In this document: piece after piece, positions 9,852 through 19,608 of the stretch
Numbering within the stretch: position 1 is the stretch's first letter
Layout of the letters: each line of letters opens with the position of its first letter
NCBI GenBank assembly: GCA_031769625.1
Contig: JAUIMM010000126.1
Location: 5,604,001 to 5,668,000, forward strand
DNA length: 64,000 nt
From: Taudactylus pleione
Taxonomy: Eukaryota > Chordata > Amphibia > Anura > Myobatrachidae
Direction: 5' to 3'
Program-made: the position numbers and the translations under genes
The notes under the pieces: model-generated
Seen by the model: only the letters and a program-made list of their open reading frames with translations
What the model was told of the DNA's origin: nothing
The model's database searches: none

Positions 9852-11870
9852 GCTTATGCAAATGCCTGATAATTTGTGACAAGTGTCTCATTGGTATTTC
9901 CATTAGTGCCACATGACAGTCATAGAATGCTGCCAAGGAGGATAAGAAAGCTGAGGCAACATCAGATTATCAAAATGGGAAGGGGGGGCGCCAATGCTCT
10001 CTCTGGCACAGGGCACCAAAAAGTCTAGTTATGGCTCTATTTCTGAGCACCACTGTGAGAGACTTGCTATTCAGCATTGCCACTGTGAATCTCCACCCGT
10101 TTGGCTTTTCAGCCATAATTTCAAGCCTTGGGGCATTGGAGAGGCAGAGTGATTACTGTCCCACGGAGATACATCATCTCACCAGCACACCGCTGTCGTA
10201 CACTACAAGCATCATGCGGCATCACGTGGTCAGGCTGTGCACTGCCAGGAGGCACAAGCCGAGCCGCAGCATGGAGAGGGGCCACTGCAACAAAGCAAGT
10301 GGAGCCCGGAGTTTGTTGCCTACTGCCGTAGGACATCACAGGTACTACCCAGGCTGATATAGTTAGGCCGCACATTACGGGGAGTCACGAGCAGGGACTG
10401 AGCATGAGCGAGAGGTCCCTGCCGGAAGGCAGTTGGAACCTTGATGTTGCTGGTGAGTGATTATAAATCACAAGTATATGGGACACATTTATTTCAAGGA
10501 CTTAAAATATATTGTCCACAATTAACGAGTTACTGCTATCCCACTTATTACCCATAAGTGGAGATTACTACTAATTTCAAAATCAGGATTCAGCTGGAGG
10601 GACATCAAAGACTATTAAGTTTGTTCAGACATACACAAAACAAGTCTCTGTTTTTGGAATCTTCTGTGCTTAGATTGATCCATAATATATTACAGAAAAG
10701 CACTGGGAAGCTAACTATCAGTGTTCTAAGCAATCAGCACTTACTTGTTAGCTGATACAAAGTTTTGTGGTGATATGAATAACCTATGATTTTTTCTACA
10801 GTGTTTATTATTATTGACTGATATTTATAGTACATTGTAAATTTTTTATGTGTATTTCATTGGCCAATGATATGTGTTGTTAATGGAATTTATATTTATT
10901 ACTTTTAGCAATTAAAAAATATTTTATTGTATTTTGATATGGCTGATTTATTTTATAATTTTTTACATAGTATGAGTTAGGTTGCAGGTGTCCCACAGTG
11001 CTGTTATTCTTTTCCTTTTAGCATCAGATTACTTGCTGGCTTATGTAAGTCAGGGCTGGGTGGGTTAGTTGTTTGTGGGCTCTCGATCCAAAAAGAAAAT
11101 ATTTCCAAACAGACAGGGACACCATAAAAAAAGGAAATCAGCTTGTCATTCCAATATGCAAAAGTTTAATTTAGTGGTTGAAAGGATAATTGGTTGATGT
11201 ATGATACTTATTACAAAGTCTAACATATGATCATTTGCAGCGCCGTATCTGGACAGCACTGCCGCCCCTATCGCTTAGTCATTTAACAAGGAACTATCTT
11301 GAAAATGTATTTACTTGACCGTTCGTCATCCTGCCTTAATGGTAGGCGGACAGCTTTTTTCTTCTCACTAACACTTTTGTCTGTAATTTAATATTGTGAT
11401 ATTAAATAAATTGCATTAATGGAAAATACATTTAAAAATGCTATCACTTGCAAGGACTTTTGTACCAAACAACTAAGGAAAACCACTGTACATTGTACAT
11501 TAGCAGAGTAGACAAGCAACTGTACTTAGCATCGGCCTAATGTTTACCTTTTGCACATGTCAGCACAGTTGTAGCTACATTTATAAATGGCACAAACAAA
11601 TAAACCTGCCTTTTTCTTTGGCACTACTAAAATTCATGTTTTGAGTTGTTTTTTTACCAAACAACATACAACATATGCAAGCAAAATAAAATGACCGTGT
11701 GGTCTCATATATTAGTTAACATTAATAATTCACATATCCAGATATGCAGAAAAACAATGGACATTGTTTGCTAAGTACTATGGTGATTGGGCTTAAATTT
11801 CATTTATACGAATACTGTAAACACATTAAAATGACATGACAAAGGTAACCATTAGGATATTACTCACTCT
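9852..11870. other. Non-coding DNA, no gene recognised
   Basis: A moderately GC-rich stretch at about 9985-10440 includes 'ggcgccaatgctctctctggcac', and short overlapping frames on both strands there have no recognisable domain. 10440-11230 and 11290-11870 are AT-rich. About 11240-11285 ('cagcgccgtatctggac') resembles one end of a hAT-like repeat without a visible partner. Confidence 0.4.
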
Positions 11871-12006
11871 GGGCCTGATTTAGAGCTGGAAGCTCTGACA
11901 GAGCGCTCGCTCTGAATCAGGGCCGGCCCTCTGGTTTTTCTGAACGGCCTCCTGGCCGCTCGCATAGCTGTGGGTGACCTCCCACAACTATAGCGAGCGG
12001 TAATGT

Positions 12007-12042
12007 TGATGGTCGCGATGGTCAAGACCATCGCGACCATCA
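12007..12042. repeat. 17-bp-arm inverted repeat
   Basis: TGATGGTCGCGATGGTC is followed by AA and then its exact reverse complement. The homologous hairpins at about 4505-4540 and 44850-44880 show the same stem with CG-to-TG type changes. Confidence 0.95.
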
Positions 12043-12186
12043 GGCTTGCGATGAGACCCTTATGGTAGGGTCTCGTTGCCGCAAGCACAAGAGTGCTCAT
12101 AAGTGATGTCAGTGGGGCCGGCCCCAGACGGTAGGCATTCCCATGGGAACGCCTCCGTCTGGGCAAGCACGCTCCCGGCCCGCCCA

Positions 12187-12234
12187 CCAAAGGGGGCGTG
12201 CTGTCACTCAACATCGACAGCACGCCCCCTTTGG
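12187..12234. repeat. 19-bp-arm hairpin with 10-nt loop
   Basis: CCAAAGGGGGCGTGCTGTC and its perfect reverse complement flank 'actcaacatc'. This is the strongest stem in the element, and it is conserved with the same loop length in A1 (4724-4765). Confidence 0.95.
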
Positions 12235-12375
12235 TACGAGAGCCGGAGTGACGATTTGTCCATCGCTATCCGTGTCTCGTGCATGCGCACGACGGAGCCG
12301 GCTCCATCGTGTGCATGCGCAGTGGGCCACCATCGACCCGCTTGCGAGCGTGTAGCGCTCGCGAGCGGGTCTGAA

Positions 12376-12751
12376 TCAGGCCGTCTGTTTGGGTGGGGCA
12401 TCTGTGCAGTGGACATGTGCAGCCTGAACCAAATCTGGACGAATGATGGCACCAGTCTGCCTCTGGTGTTGGGCCTCTTTGACCATTTTGCTTTTGATGC
12501 ACTGCTTAATGTCGCTGAAGCACTTCTTACAGACATCCACAGTGTGCTTCAGCATCGCTGAGCAGTTGACCTCCTTGCTTGTGACCATTTGTTCTTGAAG
12601 AATATCGCCCAAACAAATGCTTATAATGCCTCATGACCCCTTTTCTTTTAAAGTAAACCGCACATTGCAGCCATTTTTTGTCCTGATCCTGACCACTGAG
12701 CCATCCTGTTACAAGTTCAGTCCAGGACTTATTCCTCCTGCTCCTGACCAT
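12376..12751 (-). pseudogene. Harbinger Myb/SANT-like accessory ORF, fragment
   Basis: The minus-strand segment containing CFSDIKQCIKSKMVKEAQ followed by HQRQTG resembles the end of the Myb/SANT (NAIF1-like) protein of Harbinger elements, where a trihelix is followed by a 'TGGG'-like turn. That protein carries the transposase into the nucleus and helps it bind DNA. Two overlapping frames (12527-12751 and 12376-12612) show a frameshift. A short acidic N-terminal piece starting with ATG at 17612 (MEEASAQQPLQESDLEED, minus strand) lies on the far side of the Gypsy insertion. The insertion therefore split this gene near its start. Confidence 0.45.
12702..12706 (+). repeat. 5-bp target-site duplication, left (CATCC)
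   Basis: CATCC immediately precedes the LTR start TGTTACAAG. The same five bases follow the 3' LTR end TAACA at 17558-17562, as expected for integrase-mediated insertion. Confidence 0.9.
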
Positions 12752-13290
12752 GCTTCTAGGTAGCTGGTTGCTAGGAGACCCAGACGTCAGAGGATTTCAC
12801 ATGTTTCCTCCTAGTGTTGCCTGATTGGCAGCTGATCCTATTTGAACTTCCTGGACTGTCGCCGCCCTGTCGGCATAAAGCATTTTCATGTGGAACTTTT
12901 GGTTATGCAACTTGCTTTCTGTGCATCCAGACTTCCAGTTACAATCTGTACATGCTGCGTGTACTCTGCTCACCAACTTCTAAGTGACCCAAGTACCCTG
13001 GGTTCAAGCATCACTGTCTACAGGCCATACAGCTATCCTGCTTCTACACCACGTTCCAAGCATCACTGTCTACTAGGCCCTCAAGGCCATACAGCAATGT
13101 TGCTTCTATACCACATTTCAAGCAACGCTGTCTACTAGGTCCTCCAGGCCATACAGCAATCCTGTCTCTACACCATGTTTCAAGCATCACTGTCTACTAG
13201 GCCCTCCAGGCCATCCAGCACTCCTGCTTCTACACCACATTTCAAGCATCACTGTCTACTAGGCCCTCCAGGCCATATAGCAATCCAGCA
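12707..13290 (+). repeat. 5' LTR, 3'-truncated, with ~62-bp minisatellite
   Basis: It matches the 3' LTR from TGTTACAAG to the repeat block. About 4.7 tandem units of ~62 bp occupy about 13005-13290, each containing CTGTCTACTAGGCCCTCCAGG-type sequence. After about 13290 the sequence no longer follows the LTR and joins directly to gag, so the U5 end and primer-binding site are gone. Confidence 0.85.
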
Positions 13291-13364
13291 ATCGGTTTGG
13301 ACTTTCTGAGGTAATAAAGGACATTCTTGTACAACATTCCCCGACAAAGACTCTAGATGACTTC

Positions 13365-13620
13365 ATGCAGACAGTTATCCGTATTGACCGTCGTTTATTG
13401 ACCGTCGTTTACGTGAAAGATGGAGAGAGCAGCAGTTGCCTAGTAGGTCTCCCCGATCTTCTTCACTGGATTGTGAGGAGCCTACGCAAATTGGAATATC
13501 TCGTCTGTCTCCGGGAGAAAGGCGTAAAAGACGTTCACAAGGTCTCTGTATGTACTGTGGAGACAAGGCCCATTCCATAAAAGACTGCCCTTTGATATTC
13601 GTAAAAAGGCAGGGTCTAAC
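13365..13620 (+). pseudogene. Gag remnant: nucleocapsid zinc knuckle
   Basis: The plus-strand frame shared with the protease encodes basic residues followed by CMYCGDKAHSIKDC, a CX2CX4HX4C zinc knuckle used to bind element RNA during packaging. Only the C-terminal end of Gag remains. The capsid part was lost in the same deletion that cut the 5' LTR. Confidence 0.8.
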
Positions 13621-14010
13621 TGTACAGGAGGAATTACACTTAGGTCTAGCCTCTATTTCATCCAAGAATTCAGTACTTGTTCCTGTATCCATTCATTCAT
13701 CTGATAAAGAGTTCAAGAGACAGGTTTTTTTGGATAGTGGAGCAGCAGCTAATTTTATGAACTATTTGTTCTTTCATAAGTTAAAGATTCCTGCAGTTCC
13801 ATTAAAGCAAGAAGTTTCCATTTGTGGCCTGGATGGAGGCTTAATCTGTAAAGGAACTATTAAGGTTAAGACACCTCTTATTCGGCTTACCATGGGTGTG
13901 TTACATATAGAACTCATTTTATTTTTTCTTCGGCATTGTCCTTTGGTTCCAATTGTATTGGGCCTTCCGTGGCTTAGACTACACAATCCTTCCATTGACT
14001 TTAGAGTACT
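13621..14010 (+). pseudogene. Retroelement aspartic protease domain
   Basis: It continues in frame from the zinc knuckle. FLDSGAAANFM carries the catalytic DSG of retroelement proteases, and PIVLGLPWLRLHNPSIDF is the conserved C-terminal block. The protease would process the Gag-Pol polyprotein. The frame runs directly into an RT motif with the usual linker missing. Confidence 0.8.
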
Positions 14011-14643
14011 TAACAGTATAACCATCAAGAACTCGTACCTGCTACCTCCTATTTCTGTGCTTTTGATCAACTCAGAGAAGCGATCATTTTCTCCAAAATT
14101 GATCTCAGAGGAGCTTATAACCTTATTCGCATTAAGGAAGGTGATGAGTGGAAGACCGCTTTCAACACTCATTCAGGTCACTATGAGTACCTCATCATAC
14201 CATTTGGACTCGCTAATGCTCCAGCTGTTTTACAGGATTTAATTAATGACATCCTCCGAGAGTTCCTGGGTGTTTTTGTGGTTGTCTATTTGGATGATAT
14301 CCTTATTTACTCCAAGTCAGAAGAACTCCATGTTCAACATGTTCGTTTGGTTTTGCAACAGCTTCGTGAGCATCATCTTTTTACTAAATTGGAGAAATGT
14401 GAATTCCATGTCGCTCAGGTATCCTTTCTGGGTTATGTCATCTCTACTGAGGGATTTTCGATGGATCCCAGTAAAGTCAAAGCAGTTCTTGAATGGGTTC
14501 AGGCCAATACTTTGAAGGGCATCCAGCGTTTCCTTGGATTTGCTAATTATTACCAGAGATTTATCAATTCTTTCTCTACCATTGCGGCTCCTATTGTGGA
14601 CCTTACCAAGAAAGGAGCAGATACAGCTAATTGGCCTTTTTAG
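14004..14643 (+). pseudogene. Reverse transcriptase domain, frameshifted
   Basis: It begins abruptly at an [11 protein letters not shown] block. Translation of 14060-14260 in another frame gives the FSKIDL/AYN and PFGL blocks, so there is a frameshift near 14060. The catalytic YLDD is in [12 protein letters not shown] (14278 on), followed by LEKCEFHV and FLGYVIS. An in-frame TAG at 14641 replaces what is usually a Trp codon. The RT would copy element RNA into cDNA; this copy cannot. Confidence 0.85.
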
Positions 14644-15351
14644 GCTATCCAGGCCTTTGAAGATCTGAAGACTGCCTTTTCTCATGCACCTGTTCTACAT
14701 CATCCTGATCCTGGGTTGCCATTTATTTTGGAAGTTGATGCGTCAGAGGTTGGGGCTGGAGCAATTCTTTCTCAAAGAAGTCCTCCAGATAATAAATTGC
14801 ATACATGTACTGTTTTCTCATGCAAATTTGCCACTGCTGATGAACGTAATTATGATGTGGGGAACAGAGAAATGCTTGCCATTAAATGGGCTTTTGAAGA
14901 TTGGAGACAATGGCTTGAGGGTGCCAAACATCAAGTTACTGTTCTTACTGATCATAAAAATCTGGCCTATATTGAAACAGCTAAGCATCTTAATTCCAGG
15001 CAAGCACATTGGGCTTTATTTTTTACTCATTTTAATTTTGTTATTTCCTTCCATCCTGGTTCTAGAAATGTTAAAGCTAATGCTCTCTCCAGAAGTTTCT
15101 TCTCTGACCAACAAGTCTCCATTTCTGAAGAACCCATTATTCCTAAAGATTTAATTCATTTTGCCTTAACCCGGACTCTAGCTGATACACTCCAGAGATG
15201 CCAATCTGAAGCTCCATCGAATGTTCCTGCTCATCTTCTATTTCTTCCTGAGAGACTTAGGAAAACTGTCCTTTTGGATTTTCATTCTAAAAAAGCCTTT
15301 GGTCACCCAGGCATTACTAAAATTGTGGACATTCTCTCTCATTCTTTCTAG
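14644..15351 (+). pseudogene. RNase H domain
   Basis: It contains FILEVDASEVGAGAILSQ (first catalytic Asp), NREMLAIKWAFEDWR (catalytic Glu), VLTDHKNLAYI (catalytic Asp) and RNVKANALSR (fourth acidic site changed to Asn where DALSR is usual). It would degrade the RNA strand after copying. The frame continues into the integrase zinc-binding region and stops with TAG at 15349. Confidence 0.85.
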
Positions 15352-16094
15352 TGGCCATCCCTAGCCAAAGATGTCCGTGAGTTTGTGTTAGCATGTGAAG
15401 TCTGTGCCCGTAATATGACTCCTTGGACAGCTCCTTCTGGTCTTCTTCTTCCATTGTCTACACCTAAGAGACCTTGGATGCACATTGCCATGGACTTCAT
15501 TGTGAATATTCCAGTTTCCTCTGGATGTTCGGTTGTTTGGACGGTTGTGGACCGATTTAGTAAAATGGCACACTTTGTTCCTTTGTCCAAGCTGCCGTCA
15601 GCCAGAGAACTTTCTTCATTATTTATACAACACATCTTTAGACTTCATGGATTGCCTTTAGATATTGTGTCTGATCGTGGCACTCAATTCACTGCATAAT
15701 TTTGGAGAGCATTTTGTTCCTCGATGGGTATTTCTATCAGTCTCTCTTCAGCATATCAACCACAGTCCAATGGTCAGACGGAACGTGCCAACCAGTCTCT
15801 GGAGCAATATTTACATTGTTTCATTTCCAAATGTCATTCAGATTGGGTCCTGCATTTGCCTCTGGCAGAATTTGTGTTCAACAATGCTTGTCATCCGGCT
15901 TCATCTGTGTCTCCATTTTCTGTGTCACTGGTCAGCATCCCAGAGCTAACTCCTTTGAACCTAATGTTTCCAGTATGTCTACTCCATCATCTGTGTCCTG
16001 GTTTCGCCATATTTGGAGCAAAGTTCATCAAAGTCTCTGCAAAGTTTCATTTCGTTCCAAGAGTATTGCTGGCAGGCATTGAAGGCCGTGTTTA
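15230..16094 (+). pseudogene. Integrase domain, broken by stops
   Basis: The HHCC zinc module is split across the TAG at 15349: HSKKAFGH before it, then ACEVCARN. The DDE core follows: MDFIVNIP with the first catalytic Asp, [10 protein letters not shown], and [10 protein letters not shown] with the second Asp. YQPQSNGQTERANQ contains the Glu. A TAA at 15697 interrupts the core without changing frame, and a frame change occurs between about 16020 and 16095. It would insert the cDNA and make the 5-bp duplication seen here. Confidence 0.85.
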
Positions 16095-16550
16095 TTGTAT
16101 AAGGGAAATTTGGTCTGGCTTTCTACTAAGAATATCAAGCTGCACCAACCTACTCATAAATTGGGACCTAGATTCATCGGGCCTTATCACATTATTGCTC
16201 AAGTGAATCCCGTTGCTTTCAAGTTGCAACTACCCAATTCTTTATGTATTAACAACACTTTTCATTGCTCTCTCCTCAAACTGTTTTTTTCTTCCATGAG
16301 ATTTGGAAGTAAGCCTAATTCCAAACCTGGTCCAGTGATTGTCCATGGTCAACAGGAATTTGTTGTTGAAAGAATTCTGGACTCCAAGTTCTCCAAAGGT
16401 AAATTACAGTTTTTGGTTGATTGGAAGGGTTATGGCCCAGAGGAACGTTCCTGGGTTTCGGAAGATGCACTCCATGCTCCCAGATTGAAAAGACTTTACT
16501 TTCAGAAGTTTCCCAATAAACCTGGATCTGGGGGTTCTTCAACCCAGCGT
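16095..16550 (+). pseudogene. Integrase C-terminus with chromodomain
   Basis: After the GPYHIIAQVNPVAFKL integrase tail (GPY/F module), residues encoded at about 16360-16500 read VERILDSK, then LQFLVDWKGYGPEERSWV, a classical chromodomain. In chromoviruses this module binds modified histone tails and steers integration towards heterochromatin. The aromatic positions of the fold (F/W/W) are present. The frame is open from 16095 into the 3' LTR. Confidence 0.85.
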
Positions 16551-16563
16551 CATGGGGGGGTAC

Positions 16564-17557
16564 TGTTACAAGTCCAGTTCAGGACTTGTCTCCTGCCAGT
16601 ATTCCTCCTGCTCCTGACCATGCTTCTACATTGCCGGTTGCTAGGAGACCCAGACGTCAGAGGATTTCACATGTTTACTCCTAGTGTTGCCTGATTGGCA
16701 GCTGATCCTATTTGAACTTCCTGGACTGTCGCCGCCCTGTCGGCCATAGAGTTTTCATGTGGAACTTTTGGTTATGCAACTTTCTTTCTGTGCATCCAGA
16801 CTTCCAGTTATAATCTGTACATGCTGCGTGTACTCTGCTCACCAGCTTCAAAGTGACCCAAGTACCCCGGGTTCAAGCATCGCTGTCTGCAGGGCCCTCC
16901 AGGCAATACAGCTATCCTGCTTCTACACCTTGTTCTAAGCATCACTGTTTACTAGGCCCTCCAGGCCATCCAGCACTCCTGCTTCTACACCACGTTTCAA
17001 GCATCGCTGTCTACTAGGCCCTCCAGGCCATCCAGCACTCCTGCTTCTACACCATGTTTCAAGCATCGCTGTCTACTAGGCCCTCCAGGCCATATAGTAA
17101 TTCTGCTTCAACACCACGTTTCAAATACGCTGTCTATTAGGCCCCCCCAGGCCATCCAAAACTTCTGCTTTTACACCAAGTTTCAAGCATCGCTGTCTAC
17201 TTGGCCCTCCAGGCCATACAGCAATCCTGCTTCAACACCACGTTTCAAGCATCGCTGTCTACTAGGCCCTCCAGGCCATCCACCAATCCTGCTTCTATAC
17301 CACGTTTCAAGCATCGCTGTCAACTAGGCCTCCAGGCCATTCAATAACTTTAGTTTTGGGCTGTAAGTCTACAGTATATTCTATTGACTGTCCTATTGTT
17401 TCAGCTCCTTACTGCACCATTGACATGTTGTGTTTGTACTGGCCCTCCAGGTCCACCATATCATTTATAAAGTAAACTGCTTGTGACTGTTCTTCTATGT
17501 GCCTCGTATCTCCAATACCTCCATTTTGGTCCTAGCAATTGCTAGAGGATCGTAACA
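16564..17557 (+). repeat. 3' LTR with ~62-bp minisatellite
   Basis: The LTR is 994 bp, from TGTTACAAG to TAACA. About 7.5 tandem units of roughly 62 bp lie at about 16876-17345; the repeated core includes GCATCGCTGTCTACTAGGCC. The 5' LTR has only about 4.7 units, so the array changed length after insertion or by unequal copying. The remainder of the LTR (about 17346-17557) is missing from the 5' LTR. Confidence 0.9.
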
Positions 17558-18183
17558 CATCCTCCTCCAAGTCTGACTCCTGCAAAGGCTGCTGCGCAGA
17601 AGCCTCCTCCATGTCTGACTACATCTCCCCTGCCCTCCTGCTACCACTCTACTCCTCCATTACAACACAAAACACTGGTCACTGATAAATAAAAGAAAAT
17701 AAATAAGCCTCCAACAGCAAAATATGACACAGGACAAAAATAGACATACTTTAAAAATTAAACACAAGACAACTTACACAACTAACCAAGTAACAATTAA
17801 TTTGAATATCTGGCCAAAACTCTCCTCTCCAACCACTGTGCACAATCCAGCCAACAATAACGCCACCAATGCACAGTTTGTGGGCATATTAATAAAAACA
17901 TGGTGATGCTACTGTAGCATGTGCAAATTCTGACAAATCTGAATATGTTTGCTATTTTCTCTGATTTGCTCCGATTTCACATGCAAATTTTGGGGGTGCG
18001 AGTTCCGTAGTATCACAGATTTGCAATTTCCCTTGCGAATTCAGTCACGAAAACCACACGATTTGACTGATCTCGCATATGCCCATAACACATTCTGTGT
18101 AAATGTACATTTTAGGGGCAAAATGTTCCGGCGATAAGATGTGAGAATGGATCACATATTTCATATTTAGTAAATATCCCCCT

Positions 18184-18769
18184 AGAATCATTTATGGGCT
18201 CTCTAAAACAAAAACAGTAAAGTAAGGCAATAAAATACACACAGGAGGAGAACTTGGACTTCTAACTAAGGAGCAGAGGAAATAGCAAGACACAGGACTG
18301 TGCACTCCCTGTCTGTGAAACTATTTTACCATCAGTGAGGAATCCGAGGTAGAATAGGGAAGGCTTAGCATTTCCATTTCAAATGCAAAATAGATTTTAG
18401 CTATGATCTTACATAACTGATGGGGGGACAGGTTCTTCCAGAAATGAGCTATTATGAGGAAACGAGAGGTCTGTGGACAATGAATAGTTATGCCTCGTTT
18501 CCCACATCATCCCACCCCATCAGATAAAATACTTTTTATTCCTGATGTCACCTTACTGAAAATGTGTCATGATTTCTGTGAATGTGTAACAGTGGCCATA
18601 TTGTTTAAAATAGTTAAAAAGCCATGTTAGCCTATGGAGCGGCAAGGGTTTATTGGCAGCATACATGAGAGCTGTGAGAAACCACGTGGTGCAATTGAAA
18701 CATTAAAAGGCACCTTCTCCACAGGGAGCCAACAGTCACCAACTGCCATGAAGGGAGAGCACTCAGCAC
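18184..18769. other. Non-coding DNA, no feature recognised
   Basis: Unique-looking sequence without a credible ORF or a recognised repeat end, lying between the Harbinger end and the next hAT MITE. Confidence 0.45.
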
Positions 18770-19092
18770 TAGAGATTTCATGAATCTGGGTAAATCCGAG
18801 TCGCGGTTCTAATCGCCTGAGGAGATCTGGGTAAATCCGGGTCGTGGTTGTGATCTTTTTGATGTTCGGAATTTGGATTTTAAATCCGAATTTTGGGTTT
18901 TGGATTGCAGAAATTATATGATTTTAGCTGTTTTTAAAACTTTTTATCTATTTTTTATTTAAAAAATCCAGATCCAAAACCAATACCAAAACACTTGAGG
19001 GTGGTTTGCAAAACCAAATCAAGATCCAAAACCTTGAAGTAGATACAGATGCAAAACCAAAACCAAAACACGGGGGTCGGCGCACATCCCTA
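18770..19092. mobile_element. hAT-type MITE, 323 bp (TAGAGAT... family)
   Basis: It begins TAGAGATTTCATG and ends GCGCACATCCCTA, with 8-bp flanking direct repeats CTCAGCAC (18762-18769) and CTCAGCAT (19093-19100). The interior has repeated 'aaatccgagtc', 'aaaaccaaaacc' motifs also seen at 43962-44155 and near the start of the hAT element at 23901. Non-coding. Confidence 0.8.
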
Positions 19093-19140
19093 CTCAGCAT
19101 CAACCGCCATGAGTGGAGGCAGACACTGAGTTAAGTCTTA

Positions 19141-19305
19141 GGGGTAAATTTACTAAAGTGAGAGTTTTTAGAAGTGAGTTTTAAAAGTGATGTTGCCCAT
19201 AGCAACCAATCAGATTCTAGCTATTATCTTCTAGAAGGTGCTAGTTAAATGTTAATTTAACCTCAGCCAGATATTATCCTTAGCATGTGATCTCTATCTT
19301 ACTCC
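19141..19305. repeat. Harbinger-type MITE fragment
   Basis: GGGGTAAATTTACTAAAGTG, followed by GTTGCCCATAGCAACCAATC and CAGATTCTAGCTA, is a motif set typical of short Harbinger-like MITEs in frogs. Only one end is recognisable. The other side is lost or abuts the next MITE. Confidence 0.5.
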
Positions 19306-19308
19306 TTA

Positions 19309-19608
19309 AGCTGGGTACACACTATACAATGTTTGTACCAAGCAATGGCATGAAGCAATAGAACGATATATCGTGCTGGCCATACACACTACACAATCCT
19401 GTGTATGACTGTGCAATGTATCATTCTATGCTGCATTTAGCAGCATGGCATCATTCATTGCCTAATCCTTTCTGATTTGCAGCACAGTAGATGGGATGAT
19501 GCATTGAACGACCACCTTACACTCACACTATACGATCCATATGGATATGACTCCAATCCGTGTTGGAACACTATATCATAAGATGGGTCACATAGTGTGT
19601 ACCCAGCT
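19309..19608. mobile_element. MITE, AGCTGGGTACACAC termini, TTA duplication
   Basis: The ends AGCTGGGTACACACTA and TAGTGTGTACCCAGCT are inverted repeats. TTA flanks both sides (19306-19308 and 19609-19611), which fits the 3-bp duplication of PIF/Harbinger transposition. A second copy lies at 43038-43331. Non-coding. Confidence 0.8.

Larger units (their letters stand above)
11871..12382. mobile_element. Hairpin-chain MITE A2, the best preserved copy
   Basis: The ends are GGGCCTGATTTAGAGC (11871) and GTCTGAATCAGGCC (ending 12382). The 512-bp interior is almost entirely consecutive stem-loops: 11871-11923, 11956-12000, 12007-12042, 12044-12086, 12122-12164, 12187-12234, 12280-12321 and 12335-12371, plus a small one near 12094. 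It is GC-rich compared with its surroundings and is non-coding; several overlapping frames on both strands are palindrome artefacts. It sits beside the Harbinger Myb-like remnant and probably interrupts that element. I could not identify a target-site duplication. Confidence 0.9.
12707..17557 (+). mobile_element. Chromodomain Ty3/Gypsy LTR retrotransposon, defective
   Basis: The LTRs begin TGTTACAAG and the 3' LTR ends TAACA, flanked by CATCC duplications. The internal region carries, in order, a nucleocapsid zinc knuckle, protease, reverse transcriptase, RNase H, integrase and a C-terminal chromodomain. That order (integrase last) and the chromodomain mark a vertebrate chromovirus-type Ty3/Gypsy element. 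Internal deletions removed the 3' part of the 5' LTR, the primer-binding site and most of gag, and the linker between protease and RT. A run of G at 16551-16560 just before the 3' LTR fits a polypurine tract. The two LTRs are similar but clearly diverged and differ in minisatellite copy number, so this is an old insertion. Confidence 0.9.
12383..18183 (-). mobile_element. Harbinger element remnant split by a Gypsy insertion
   Basis: DNA on both sides of the Ty3/Gypsy element (12383-12706 and 17558-18183) appears to be one older minus-strand Harbinger copy. The right end near 18165-18183 reads 'tttagtaaatatcccccta', the inverse of a GGGGGATATTTACTAAA terminus. The left end is not found, and the hairpin MITE A2 abuts it. 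The coding remnant is the Myb/SANT-like accessory gene, not the transposase. Confidence 0.5.

Noticed and set aside
12103..12561. 152-residue plus-strand ORF and several others over the same DNA
   Set aside because: Created by GC-rich palindromes of the hairpin MITE A2 and running into the Harbinger remnant in the opposite sense.
16876..17345. Possible CRISPR-like array
   Set aside because: Units are contiguous ~62-bp direct repeats without spacers, lie inside an LTR, and the genome is eukaryotic.
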